Source: Paenibacillus_S vulneris
GTDB taxonomy: Bacteria; Bacillota; Bacilli; Paenibacillales; NBRC-103111
NCBI RefSeq assembly: GCF_039543185.1
Contig: NZ_BAABJG010000006.1
Location: 248,001-312,000 of the forward strand
Direction of reading: 5' to 3'
Length of the DNA stretch: 64,000 bases
Shown here: positions 15,707 to 22,434 of the stretch, one piece after another
Layout of the letters: every line of letters begins with the position of its first letter
Numbering within the stretch: the first letter of the stretch is position 1
Notes under the pieces: model-generated
Seen by the model: the letters and a program-made list of their open reading frames with translations, nothing else
Database searches by the model: none
What the model was told of the DNA's origin: nothing
Made by a program: the position numbers and the translations under genes

Positions 15707-17266
15707 TTATTCCGTGGCGTTCTTATCTCCGACGATAACCGTCACATTTTCCTTTTTACCGTCTCGCATAATGCCAAGCGTCACTTTATCATTAACCTTC
15801 AAGGCTTTAATCTTGTCCTGCACCTCTTGTGTCGTTTTTACTTTGGCCCCGTTCACCTCTACGATAACATCGTATGGTCTCAGGCCTGCTTTAAAGGCAG
15901 GGCTTTTTCTAACGACATCCGAGATAATAGCACCGTCCGTATTTTCGAGCTTCAGCTCGGCCACCCAGTCCTTATCGATAGGAGACATGGCAACACCAAT
16001 GTACGGAGATGGTTCCTTCGGAATTTTCACGTTGTTTTTCAGATTATCCAAGACACTGGAAATCGTACTGGTCGGAATCGCAAAGCCGATACCTTGAGCT
16101 TGGGCGCTGACCGCGGTATTAATTCCGATGACTTCACCGTTCAGGTTCAACAATGGACCGCCGGAGTTACCAGGGTTAATGGAAGCGTCTGTTTGCAGCA
16201 AGTGCTTGTATTCGCGCGTTCCTTGCGTATCTGGAATGGAGATCGGGCGCTCCTTCGCGCTCAATACCCCAACCGTAACGGTATGGTCAAAGCCGTATGG
16301 GTTCCCGATAGCGACAACCCAGTCACCTACATTCGTATCCTCCGCTTTACCGAGCGGCAGGGAAGCAAACTCTTTGCCGTCCGTCGATTCAATTTTCAAA
16401 GCGGCCAAGTCCAGGTCATAGCTGTTACCGAGCAGCTGAGCTTTGAACGGCTCTTGATAGCCTTGTACCGTTACCCATATTTCATCCGCGCCGTCAATCA
16501 CGTGCTCATTGGTCAAGATATAGCCGGATTTTTCAAAAATAAATCCGGTACCCATTCCGCCAGGCTGCAATTGATCTGAATTACTCTTTGGCTTCTGTTG
16601 GGAACGACCGTTATCCCCGAAAAATTGACGGAAGAACGGATCATCGAAGATGGAATTGCCGCTGCTCGCTTTTGCCTTCACCTTCGTTTCAATTTTTACA
16701 ACGGCCGGTCCGGATTGCTCTGCGATTTGGGCGATGTTATCCGGTCTGCCGAGACTGAGTGAGGTTGGCTTCACCGCACCGCTTCCGCTCGAGGATTGGG
16801 AAGAGGATGCACCTGAAGTCGAAGTATTGCCCATGACCCCATGAGAACCGGTGAACAGGTTCATTTTATCGGAAGCGAACATCAGGCTCCCCACTACCAC
16901 GGCCCCAGCCAGGAAAGAGATGAAGGCGCTTCTGAACGAAGAGCTCCGTTTCTTTGGCTCGAACTGCCAGTTTCTCATCGGGTCCTGAGGCATTCCGCCC
17001 TCCTGTCCATTGTAAGAAAACGTACGCAGCGGCTTGGGCGGTGTCATCTCTACGCGAGTATCTCCTTCCGTGGAGCTTGCCGTCGTCGAGCCGGTCGTTT
17101 CTTCATTTCCCATAGTAGATTTATAAGGCCCATAGGAGTAATAGTATGAAGGTCTTTCCTGCTGTGCTTCATTCCGATCCGATTTATCGGCATCGTGAGA
17201 AGAGATATGGTTAGTTTCGCCGTCTTGACGACGAAAGAAGTCGTTATTATTTTTGTTATCGTCCAT
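15707..17266 (-). CDS. HtrA/DegP-type membrane-anchored serine protease with PDZ domain
   Basis: A 519-residue envelope protease. A long hydrophilic cytoplasmic N-terminus (about 1-110, rich in S, T, D, N) precedes one membrane segment (about 112-132, AFISFLAGAVVVGSLMFA). Then comes a Ser-rich linker, a trypsin-like domain with His in LTNEHVIDGADE, Asp in YDLDLAALKIE and Ser in INPGNSGGPL, and a C-terminal PDZ domain (about 420-510, KSPAFKAGLRPYDVIVEVNG). It degrades or refolds misfolded exported proteins. A GAGGG site precedes the ATG. The next genes encode a two-component system, similar in spirit to CssRS control of HtrA in Bacillus. Direct repeats in its promoter suggest OmpR-type activation. 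Confidence 0.93.
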   Translation of the reverse strand: MDDNKNNNDFFRRQDGETNHISSHDADKSDRNEAQQERPSYYYSYGPYKSTMGNEETTGSTTASSTEGDTRVEMTPPKPLRTFSYNGQEGGMPQDPMRNWQFEPKKRSSSFRSAFISFLAGAVVVGSLMFASDKMNLFTGSHGVMGNTSTSGASSSQSSSGSGAVKPTSLSLGRPDNIAQIAEQSGPAVVKIETKVKAKASSGNSIFDDPFFRQFFGDNGRSQQKPKSNSDQLQPGGMGTGFIFEKSGYILTNEHVIDGADEIWVTVQGYQEPFKAQLLGNSYDLDLAALKIESTDGKEFASLPLGKAEDTNVGDWVVAIGNPYGFDHTVTVGVLSAKERPISIPDTQGTREYKHLLQTDASINPGNSGGPLLNLNGEVIGINTAVSAQAQGIGFAIPTSTISSVLDNLKNNVKIPKEPSPYIGVAMSPIDKDWVAELKLENTDGAIISDVVRKSPAFKAGLRPYDVIVEVNGAKVKTTQEVQDKIKALKVNDKVTLGIMRDGKKENVTVIVGDKNATE

Positions 17267-17316
17267 TGAAAAACCCTCCGTTCATATCAGGCTTTAAGGT
17301 TATCTATGCTAATTGC

Positions 17317-17362
17317 TATCTTTGACTATATAATGCCTTTGTAACCTTAAAGAAACCTTAAA
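17317..17362 (-). promoter_or_regulatory. htrA promoter with 11-bp spaced direct repeats
   Basis: On the + strand AACCTTAAA occurs at 17343-17351 and 17354-17362, an 11-base period typical of OmpR-family dimers. An inverted copy (TTTAAGGTT) lies at 17293-17301. On the minus strand the repeats sit where a -35 would be, ahead of a TATATAG-like -10 near 17322-17330. Probable activator-dependent promoter. Confidence 0.55.
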
Positions 17363-17426
17363 ATTATATGAATCGAAGGTAAAAAGATTTGTCAATCCCA
17401 CCTAACTGATGACAATCCCCCTATAT

Positions 17427-17776
17427 CCCCCTTGCTCTCAAGGGGGACCCCGGGCGCTGGCGCCCCTGGACCCCGCAAGCTTGCTGCAGGGAGAGGGTTG
17501 AAGCGGCTTCGATGTGACGTTGAAGGGGGGAGCGCGTCAGTCAAAGTCATGATTCGCTTCAGCAAATCATGACTTTGACACGCTTTCATCCGTGCGGGAA
17601 CGGGCTGGTGCTTAGAGTGACGTTAGAGCGTTAGTAGCGCGTCTGTCCTGGACGGCTTTGCAAGCAAAGCTTCGCCCTGGACACGCTTAACGTCGGGAGC
17701 AGAACAAGGGCCTTTATTCGCTGGGCTGTTTCAATAAGAAGAGAAGCTGTTGCGGCAGCTTCTCTTCTTATTGAAA
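17427..17776. repeat. Gene-free stretch with a cluster of palindromes
   Basis: The 580-base gap between htrA and the YugN-like gene holds no convincing gene. It contains CCCCCTTG/CAAGGGGG (17427-17446), GGGCGC/GCGCCC (17452-17465), a perfect 15-bp stem GTCAAAGTCATGATT with its complement (17540-17579, 10-nt loop), GCTTTGC/GCAAAGC (17655-17670) and a perfect 21-bp stem (17729-17749 with 17756-17776, loop TTGCGG). The first two resemble GC-rich dispersed repeats known from related genomes. None is followed by a clear T run. Confidence 0.6.
17729..17776 (-). terminator. 21-bp hairpin downstream of the YugN-like gene
   Basis: A perfect 21-bp stem (17729-17749 with 17756-17776) and a 6-base loop TTGCGG, rich in AAGAAG/CTTCTT. 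Its position 75 bases behind the YugN-like stop fits a terminator, but there is no U tract on either strand. Confidence 0.45.
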
Positions 17777-17850
17777 TGCGCATGCTCATAGCAATTTAAC
17801 TACTTGGTACTGGGTCAGCCAACAATAAATGACAATCGCTGAACCTGAAC

Positions 17851-18279
17851 TCATGCACTACTGCCACGTCCTGACCAATTCACTTCGACCTCACGCAGAA
17901 TAGCTTCCGCCTTCTTCGCCCACTCATCGCTGACGGGTGCATCCTTGTCTACGGGCTCCTGGAACTGATCGATCAACGCGCCATAGGTGTTAACCTGAGC
18001 TTCTCTATCCAAGCCTTCATTATATAAATGCTTGAGCACAAAAGGTGTGCCCATGCGAATCACGGCATCGACCGAATCCGAATTCCCATCCAATTCTCCC
18101 CTTATTACGGCAAAAGGAATGCGAAGCCACACCTTATTTTCGGTATCCAGCGCCCTGTCAAAGTAACCGTGATCGTACTCCCAATTCCCGCCTAAAGTAA
18201 ATTGATGACTCTCTAAAGCTTTCCGAACTTGATCGTATGCTTCCTCCCGGTTGACCAGGGTAGAATCTAATGAAATCAT
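17851..18279 (-). CDS. YugN-like family protein
   Basis: A 142-residue cytoplasmic protein resembling the YugN family of Bacillales. Recognisable segments are FTLGGNWEYDHGYFDRALD near residues 27-45, VWLRIPFAVIRGELD and RMGTPFVLKHLYNEGLD. The family has a solved structure but no assigned activity. GGAGG lies 9 bases before the ATG. Divergent from amtB. Likely monocistronic. Confidence 0.75.
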   Translation of the reverse strand: MISLDSTLVNREEAYDQVRKALESHQFTLGGNWEYDHGYFDRALDTENKVWLRIPFAVIRGELDGNSDSVDAVIRMGTPFVLKHLYNEGLDREAQVNTYGALIDQFQEPVDKDAPVSDEWAKKAEAILREVEVNWSGRGSSA

Positions 18280-18368
18280 GGTCCATCCTCCAGTACCTTT
18301 TAGTCATAGAATGAACGGAGCCGCTGGAATTTATCCCTTTCGAATAAAAACGATCAATCGACCTGCCA

Positions 18369-18385
18369 TGTCATTTTATCTTACG
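18369..18385 (+). promoter_or_regulatory. GlnR/TnrA-like operator upstream of amtB
   Basis: TGTCATTTTATCTTACG matches TGTNAN7TNACA except for the last base. Its centre is about 52 bases before the predicted transcription start, the position at which TnrA activates nrgAB in B. subtilis. Confidence 0.72.
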
Positions 18386-18392
18386 TAGTTCG

Positions 18393-18422
18393 TTGACATA
18401 ATTGTCATGAAAACCGTATAAT
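18393..18422 (+). promoter_or_regulatory. Sigma-A promoter of amtB
   Basis: TTGACA (18393-18398) and TATAAT (18417-18422) with an 18-base spacer. The -35 overlaps a palindrome TGACATAATTGTCA (18394-18407). Confidence 0.82.
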
Positions 18423-18469
18423 GATTGGCGTAGATGGACCAATATACAGGTTACAAGGGAGTTGAACGT

Positions 18470-19762
18470 ATGGATTTGTCCGCTTTGGCGAGTGGATTGG
18501 ATACGATTTGGGTAGTCCTGACAGCGGCCATGATTCTGCTGATGGAGGGAGGCTTCGCCCTGCTGGAAGCAGGCTTCGTACGGCAGAAGAACGCAGTCAG
18601 CATCATAATGAAGGTGTTCGTGGACATTACGTTCGGCGCGCTTATTTTTTATTTCATCGGCTTTGGTCTTATGTACGGCAAAGATGCCTTCGGTCTCATC
18701 GGAACAAGCGGCTTCATGATGGGAGGAGACCTGACACACATCAAGCTTACCATCTCTAACGATACGTACTGGCTCTTCCAATGCGCCTTCGTCATCGCGG
18801 TCATTTCCATCGTATCGGGAGCCGTTGCCGAACGTATTCATTTTCACGCTTACATTCTATACACGATAGCCATGACCGGCCTCATCTACCCTATCGCCGG
18901 GCATTGGGTTTGGAGTGCGGGCGGCTGGCTCGGAAGCCTTGGAATGATCGATTTTGCCGGCTCTGCCGTCATTCACGCCATGGGCGGCTTCTCAGCCTTG
19001 GCTGCGGCCATATTCATCGGACCCCGCATCGGAAAATTTTCCGATAACGGAACACCTAACATCGTCCCTCCGTCGAACCTGCCGCTAGCCTCTGTCGGCG
19101 CATTCATTCTTTGGTTCGGCTGGTTCGGATTTAACTCCGGCAGCACGCTCAGCGCAACCAACGGCTCGATCGGCCATATCGCAGTGACCACGATGCTGGC
19201 CGCTGCAGCAGGAGGAGCAACCTGCATTCTGTTCACTTTATTCCGATACCGTAAAGCCGACCCGCCTATGGTCATTAACGGCTCCTTGGCCGGACTGGTC
19301 AGCATAACGGCCGGATGCGCCTTCGTCAGTGACGGAGCCGCCATTTTCATCGGAGCCGTCAGCGGCATTGCCATGGTATTCGCCACCGAATATTTGGATT
19401 CCAAAAAAGTCGACGATCCTGTAGGAGCTTTCGCTGTCCACGGAGTCAGCGGAAGCATTGGGACTCTGGCAGTAGGGTTATTCGCCAAACCCGAACTTAC
19501 CGAAGGCATCGGCCAAGGCTACAGCGGGTTGTTTTATGGCGGAGGATGGAGCCTTCTTGGCGCGCAGGCTCTCGGTTTGGTTATCGTTTCTGTGTGGGGC
19601 TTTATTTTAACGTGGATTTCCTTGAAGCTAATTAATCGTTTAGTCCCTGTTCGGGTCAGCCGGGACGAGGAGCTTGTCGGCTTGGATGTCGGCATTCACG
19701 GCGTTCCTGCGTACAGCCAGGATCATGATTTTATTGAGCTCGAGCAGCTAAAGAAAAACTGA
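18470..19762 (+). CDS. amtB: Ammonium transporter AmtB/NrgA
   Basis: A 430-residue channel with about eleven membrane segments that admits ammonium for assimilation. Family signatures are MEGGFALLEAGFVRQKN near the N-terminus, HWVWSAGGWL, DFAGSAVIHAMGGFSAL (pore histidine), FGWFGFNSGS and GAFAVHGVSGSIG (second pore histidine). The ATG at 18470 follows AAGGGAG; an in-frame ATG 12 codons upstream lacks a ribosome binding site. No glnK follows, unlike nrgAB of B. subtilis. A GlnR/TnrA-like box and a strong promoter lie upstream, so it is probably induced under nitrogen limitation together with glnA. Confidence 0.95.
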   Translation: MDLSALASGLDTIWVVLTAAMILLMEGGFALLEAGFVRQKNAVSIIMKVFVDITFGALIFYFIGFGLMYGKDAFGLIGTSGFMMGGDLTHIKLTISNDTYWLFQCAFVIAVISIVSGAVAERIHFHAYILYTIAMTGLIYPIAGHWVWSAGGWLGSLGMIDFAGSAVIHAMGGFSALAAAIFIGPRIGKFSDNGTPNIVPPSNLPLASVGAFILWFGWFGFNSGSTLSATNGSIGHIAVTTMLAAAAGGATCILFTLFRYRKADPPMVINGSLAGLVSITAGCAFVSDGAAIFIGAVSGIAMVFATEYLDSKKVDDPVGAFAVHGVSGSIGTLAVGLFAKPELTEGIGQGYSGLFYGGGWSLLGAQALGLVIVSVWGFILTWISLKLINRLVPVRVSRDEELVGLDVGIHGVPAYSQDHDFIELEQLKKN

Positions 19763-19811
19763 AATACCCTACAAACAAATTCAACGCTATTGTACTTTGC
19801 GGAATATTAAA

Positions 19812-19859
19812 AAGGGCTGGCAAAAAAGCACATGTGCTTTTGCCAGCCTTGTTTTTTTT
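19812..19859 (+). terminator. Bidirectional terminator between amtB and the lipoprotein gene
   Basis: A long hairpin built on GGCTGGCAAAA and TTTTGCCAGCC with an inner AAGCACATGTGCTT, followed by eight T on the + strand. The A-rich left flank lets it serve the minus strand too. Confidence 0.88.
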
Positions 19860-20346
19860 ATTTACTTCCGCCACTTTCCGACTTGGAAGTTACTTTTCCG
19901 TTGTTGAACGTGATTTTTACGGATCCGCCGTCTTTTAGTTTATACTCATAGGTCTGGACAGGACTGCTGCCTTCCCCTTCCGAGAACTCATTGATCAACT
20001 TACCCATTTGGCCCATCGCTTTAGAAACTTCGTCGTAGGTCATGCCCATTTCGACTTTACCATACTGATCCGTAGTAACAATCGGCTGCTCCTTAGCTCC
20101 TTTTGGAGCTTCAGGCGGTGGTGTTGGTTTACTTGCTTGATCTGCCGGCTTGTTTTTATTGGCGTCATCGCCTTTTGCTGCCGAATCCGTTGCATTAGGA
20201 GCAGTGGAAGCCTGTGGTGATGGTGACGGTGATGGTGTCTGCTGTTGATTAGGCTGAGTCGTGCCCGCCTGATCCGCTGGTTTGCTTGTACATCCTGTTG
20301 CTAATAAAGCTAAGGCAAAACATATGATGAGTACTTGGCGCATCAT
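19858..20346 (-). CDS. Small lipoprotein with DUF3862/BamE-like C-terminal domain
   Basis: A 162-residue predicted lipoprotein. The signal peptide MMRQVLIICFALALLATGC has a lipobox ending at Cys. A low-complexity P/S/T/A/Q-rich linker (about residues 25-85) follows. The compact C-terminal domain (YGKVEMGMTYDEVSKAMGQMG ... YEYKLKDGGSVKITFNNGKV) looks like the DUF3862/SmpA fold. GGAGGG lies 5 bases before the ATG at 20346; the frame extends 32 codons upstream but without support. Function unknown; a surface interaction role is likely from the fold. Confidence 0.78.
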   Translation of the reverse strand: MMRQVLIICFALALLATGCTSKPADQAGTTQPNQQQTPSPSPSPQASTAPNATDSAAKGDDANKNKPADQASKPTPPPEAPKGAKEQPIVTTDQYGKVEMGMTYDEVSKAMGQMGKLINEFSEGEGSSPVQTYEYKLKDGGSVKITFNNGKVTSKSESGGSK

Positions 20347-20587
20347 CAAATCCCTCCATTCAAGATTGTATTCCAGAGATGATATTGAACCCTGCAGCCG
20401 CCCGACTGAACCCATTATAACGATTTTTTTGTCGTAAAGCAAAGTCCTGTGTCGATTCCAGTTTCACCCGGCATCATGTCAATCGTCTGCACAAACAAAA
20501 ACAACCCCGTCAGCATCGCTTTTAATAGCAATGCAACCGGAGCCATACAGACTGCAAACAGATGAATTTTATAACAATACACTCGGA

Positions 20588-20968
20588 TTATATGCCCAGT
20601 TCCTTCATGAATTCTTCGCTGATAGCAACATCGTCGGACGATTCGCTGCTGTTCAGGATTGATTTCGCCTTTTCAACTTCCATGCGCAGCTGCCGAACCT
20701 GTTCCATAGGCTTTTTGACGTAGTGGATATATTCTACGGCCAGATGATGGTCCGGCTTTTTACCGGCAAAGATCCGACGAAACGACGACATAGCCCTGTA
20801 GCTCCGCTCCTCCATCAGCCGTTTTTTCTCATAGCGTTCGATAACCTGCTCGATTTCAGCAATCTGCTCTTCCTTGCGGGCTATATAAGCCTCTAAAAAA
20901 GGCAGTACTTCTGCTGTTTTCCGTCTAGTTATCGGCATTGAATTCCCCATCAATAAAGCGTCTCGCAT
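20588..20968 (-). CDS. Hypothetical coiled-coil protein
   Basis: A 126-residue, mostly helical, charged protein. Heptad-like segments EEQIAEIEQVIERYEKKRLMEE and VRQLRMEVEKAKSIL flank a short central part (FRRIFAGKKPDHHLAVEYIHYVKK). No signal peptide or membrane segment. AGGTGAT precedes the ATG. I do not recognise a family. It stands alone between the lipoprotein and SASP genes, with nothing visible in the 145-base gap downstream. Confidence 0.65.
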   Translation of the reverse strand: MRDALLMGNSMPITRRKTAEVLPFLEAYIARKEEQIAEIEQVIERYEKKRLMEERSYRAMSSFRRIFAGKKPDHHLAVEYIHYVKKPMEQVRQLRMEVEKAKSILNSSESSDDVAISEEFMKELGI

Positions 20969-21097
20969 GGGATATCACCTATCTTTTCATGTTAACTTAT
21001 ATTACAGTATAAAACCTATTTTACACTAAAACATCCGCTTTGAAAACCTCCAATTCAAGAACGATGTTAGGAATTCATGGGGGTTTCCTCATTATTT

Positions 21098-21136
21098 AAA
21101 GAAAAAGAAGCGAACGTTATGCTACGCCCGCTTCTT
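21098..21136 (-). terminator. Terminator of the SASP gene
   Basis: AAGAAGCG (21105-21112) pairs with CGCTTCTT (21129-21136), followed on the minus strand by TTTCTTT. Confidence 0.7.
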
Positions 21137-21159
21137 TATGCATTTTATCTCACATAACC

Positions 21160-21288
21160 TTAATATTTAGCGTTTTGGTTCGCACCTTCGTTTGCATTGT
21201 TTTGACCAGCTTGCTTCACATTTTTAGCTGTTACCTCTTGTGCAAACTCGGCATCATTTTGCTGCTTTTTATTTCTGTTCTTAGCCAT
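21160..21288 (-). CDS. Small gamma-type acid-soluble spore protein (SASP)-like
   Basis: A 42-residue, Gln/Asn/Ala/Lys-rich protein beginning MAKNRNKKQQND and carrying the EFAQEV repeat typical of gamma-type SASPs, which are stored in the spore and degraded at germination to supply amino acids. It has only one EFA repeat, so it is much shorter than SspE of B. subtilis. GGGGAGGTG lies about 10 bases before the ATG; a closer ATG is in another frame. It is a monocistronic gene with its own terminator and probably expressed in the forespore. It supports a spore-forming host. Confidence 0.75.
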   Translation of the reverse strand: MAKNRNKKQQNDAEFAQEVTAKNVKQAGQNNANEGANQNAKY

Positions 21289-21353
21289 GTTGTCATTCAC
21301 CTCCCCTTACATCCATTAGTATGGGTTCGGTGAAAGGCTTTTATGTTGGAAGT

Positions 21354-22058
21354 TTAAAACAGGATCTCATTCTCCAGCTGGCTCCAAATCGTTTTCGTTA
21401 TTTTGCCGTCACCTTTTTTAACGATAAACACGTTCAACGTTTTTTTGCCCCATTCCCGGTACACCTGATCCTTGGTTTCGAAATACAGATCGATTCGGTT
21501 CCCTTTGATGGCACTGCCAGTATCTGCGACAATTCCATATCCGTAACCTGGGATCCATAGCACGGTTCCAAGCGGGAACACGGCCGGGTCGGCAGCGATC
21601 GTGGAGAACGAATTTTTATCCCGCTGTACCTTCATCCCAGAGAAAGTAACCCCATATTCAGGGTGCCCCGGTGTTTTCCCGGTCGATTCCTTCCCTGCAT
21701 AATAGCCGGTAGCTGTTACTTCCACGGCCTTATAGTGGGATATGTCCTTTTTCATATTTGGTAAAAAGGTATATTTGTCGCTCTTCTTATTAGAGGTAAC
21801 GGTAGTGTTCTGTTTTACAGTTGTAACAGCCTTCGTCTCTTTTGCTGCGTTCTCCTCCTGCGGACGGGACAAGGATTGCGGCTCTGCAGCCGCCGGAACG
21901 TTTTGGGACAACGACGGCAAGACTTGACTGGTTTGACCATGGTCGGCAGGACCGTTTTGTGCCAAGGACTGCTGCTCTTGCTCCAGCGCCAGAAACAATC
22001 CGAGCAGTACGGCAATGAAACAGATCCATTTCGCATGACTTACGGCTTTTGGTAACAT
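21354..22058 (-). CDS. 3D-domain cell-wall protein (YuiC/MltA-like)
   Basis: A 234-residue exported protein. It has an N-terminal signal or anchor (WICFIAVLLGLFLALE), a low-complexity Q/A/K/T linker and a C-terminal 3D domain (about residues 118-234) with VTATGYYAG, TFSGMKVQRD, IAADPAVFPLGTVLWIPGYG and the conserved aspartates in ADTGSAIKGNRIDLYF. The domain is shared with lytic transglycosylase-type muralytic enzymes, so a role in peptidoglycan turnover is likely. Monocistronic. The repeat element and thrS lie upstream. Confidence 0.85.
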   Translation of the reverse strand: MLPKAVSHAKWICFIAVLLGLFLALEQEQQSLAQNGPADHGQTSQVLPSLSQNVPAAAEPQSLSRPQEENAAKETKAVTTVKQNTTVTSNKKSDKYTFLPNMKKDISHYKAVEVTATGYYAGKESTGKTPGHPEYGVTFSGMKVQRDKNSFSTIAADPAVFPLGTVLWIPGYGYGIVADTGSAIKGNRIDLYFETKDQVYREWGKKTLNVFIVKKGDGKITKTIWSQLENEILF

Positions 22059-22159
22059 ACTTGGTTTAAAACCTCCCCTTACTATAAGAGGCTAACCAAT
22101 TACTACTAGGATTATACAAAAACTCCATACAAGCTGAGCAGGCACGGAACCTTTTTCTC

Positions 22160-22197
22160 CAAAAAAAGAACAATCCCTTGGAGGAAGGATTGTTCTT
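22160..22197 (-). terminator. Second copy of the thrS-type terminator hairpin
   Basis: AAGAACAATCC and GGATTGTTCTT form a hairpin (22166-22197), followed on the minus strand by seven T. It repeats the sequence of the hairpin at 22401-22426, with the structured element between them. Confidence 0.8.
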
Positions 22198-22202
22198 GGT
22201 TA

Positions 22203-22395
22203 TTGAGAAACCTCAATCATATAAAAATGTAAAGGTGATAGGTGGGGTATCTCCTGTAGGAGCGATAGCGTTCGCCTTTGTTCTCGGGAAGTCTCCGCTA
22301 TAAATATTAATCAATTTCCCGAGAACAACAGCGACCGGAGGGAGGTACTCCACCGGTAACCTTGGCAACATTTTCAACTTCCACAGGTTTCTCAA
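22203..22395. repeat. Structured repeat element, copy 1 (193 bp)
   Basis: It is bounded by inverted repeats TTGAGAAACCT (22203-22213) and AGGTTTCTCAA (22385-22395). Inside, GGTGGGGTATCTCC (22241-22254) pairs with GGAGGTACTCCACC (22341-22354), and TTGTTCTCGGGAA (22278-22290) pairs with TTCCCGAGAACAA (22316-22328) around a loop containing CCGCTA and TAATC. A small hairpin GCGATAGCGTTCGC lies at 22262-22275. The same layout recurs at 44181-44372. It has no credible coding capacity apart from a 60-codon minus-strand frame. Either a MITE-like mobile element or a structured RNA. Confidence 0.75.
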
Positions 22396-22397
22396 AA

Positions 22398-22426
22398 CAA
22401 AACAATCCCTTCGAAAAGGGATTGTT
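22398..22426 (-). terminator. Terminator of thrS
   Basis: AACAATCCCTT (22401-22411) pairs with AAGGGATTGTT (22416-22426), followed on the minus strand by TTGTTTTG. It is 9 bases past the thrS stop. Confidence 0.85.
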
Positions 22427-22434
22427 CTGCCGCA

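Noticed and set aside
17392..17589. 65-codon minus-strand frame in the hairpin-rich gap
   Set aside because: It runs through GC-rich palindromes, has no ribosome binding site and no sensible protein features.
22213..22395. 60-codon minus-strand frame inside the repeat element
   Set aside because: The frame is not kept in the second copy of the element (stops appear), so it is a by-product of the structured sequence.
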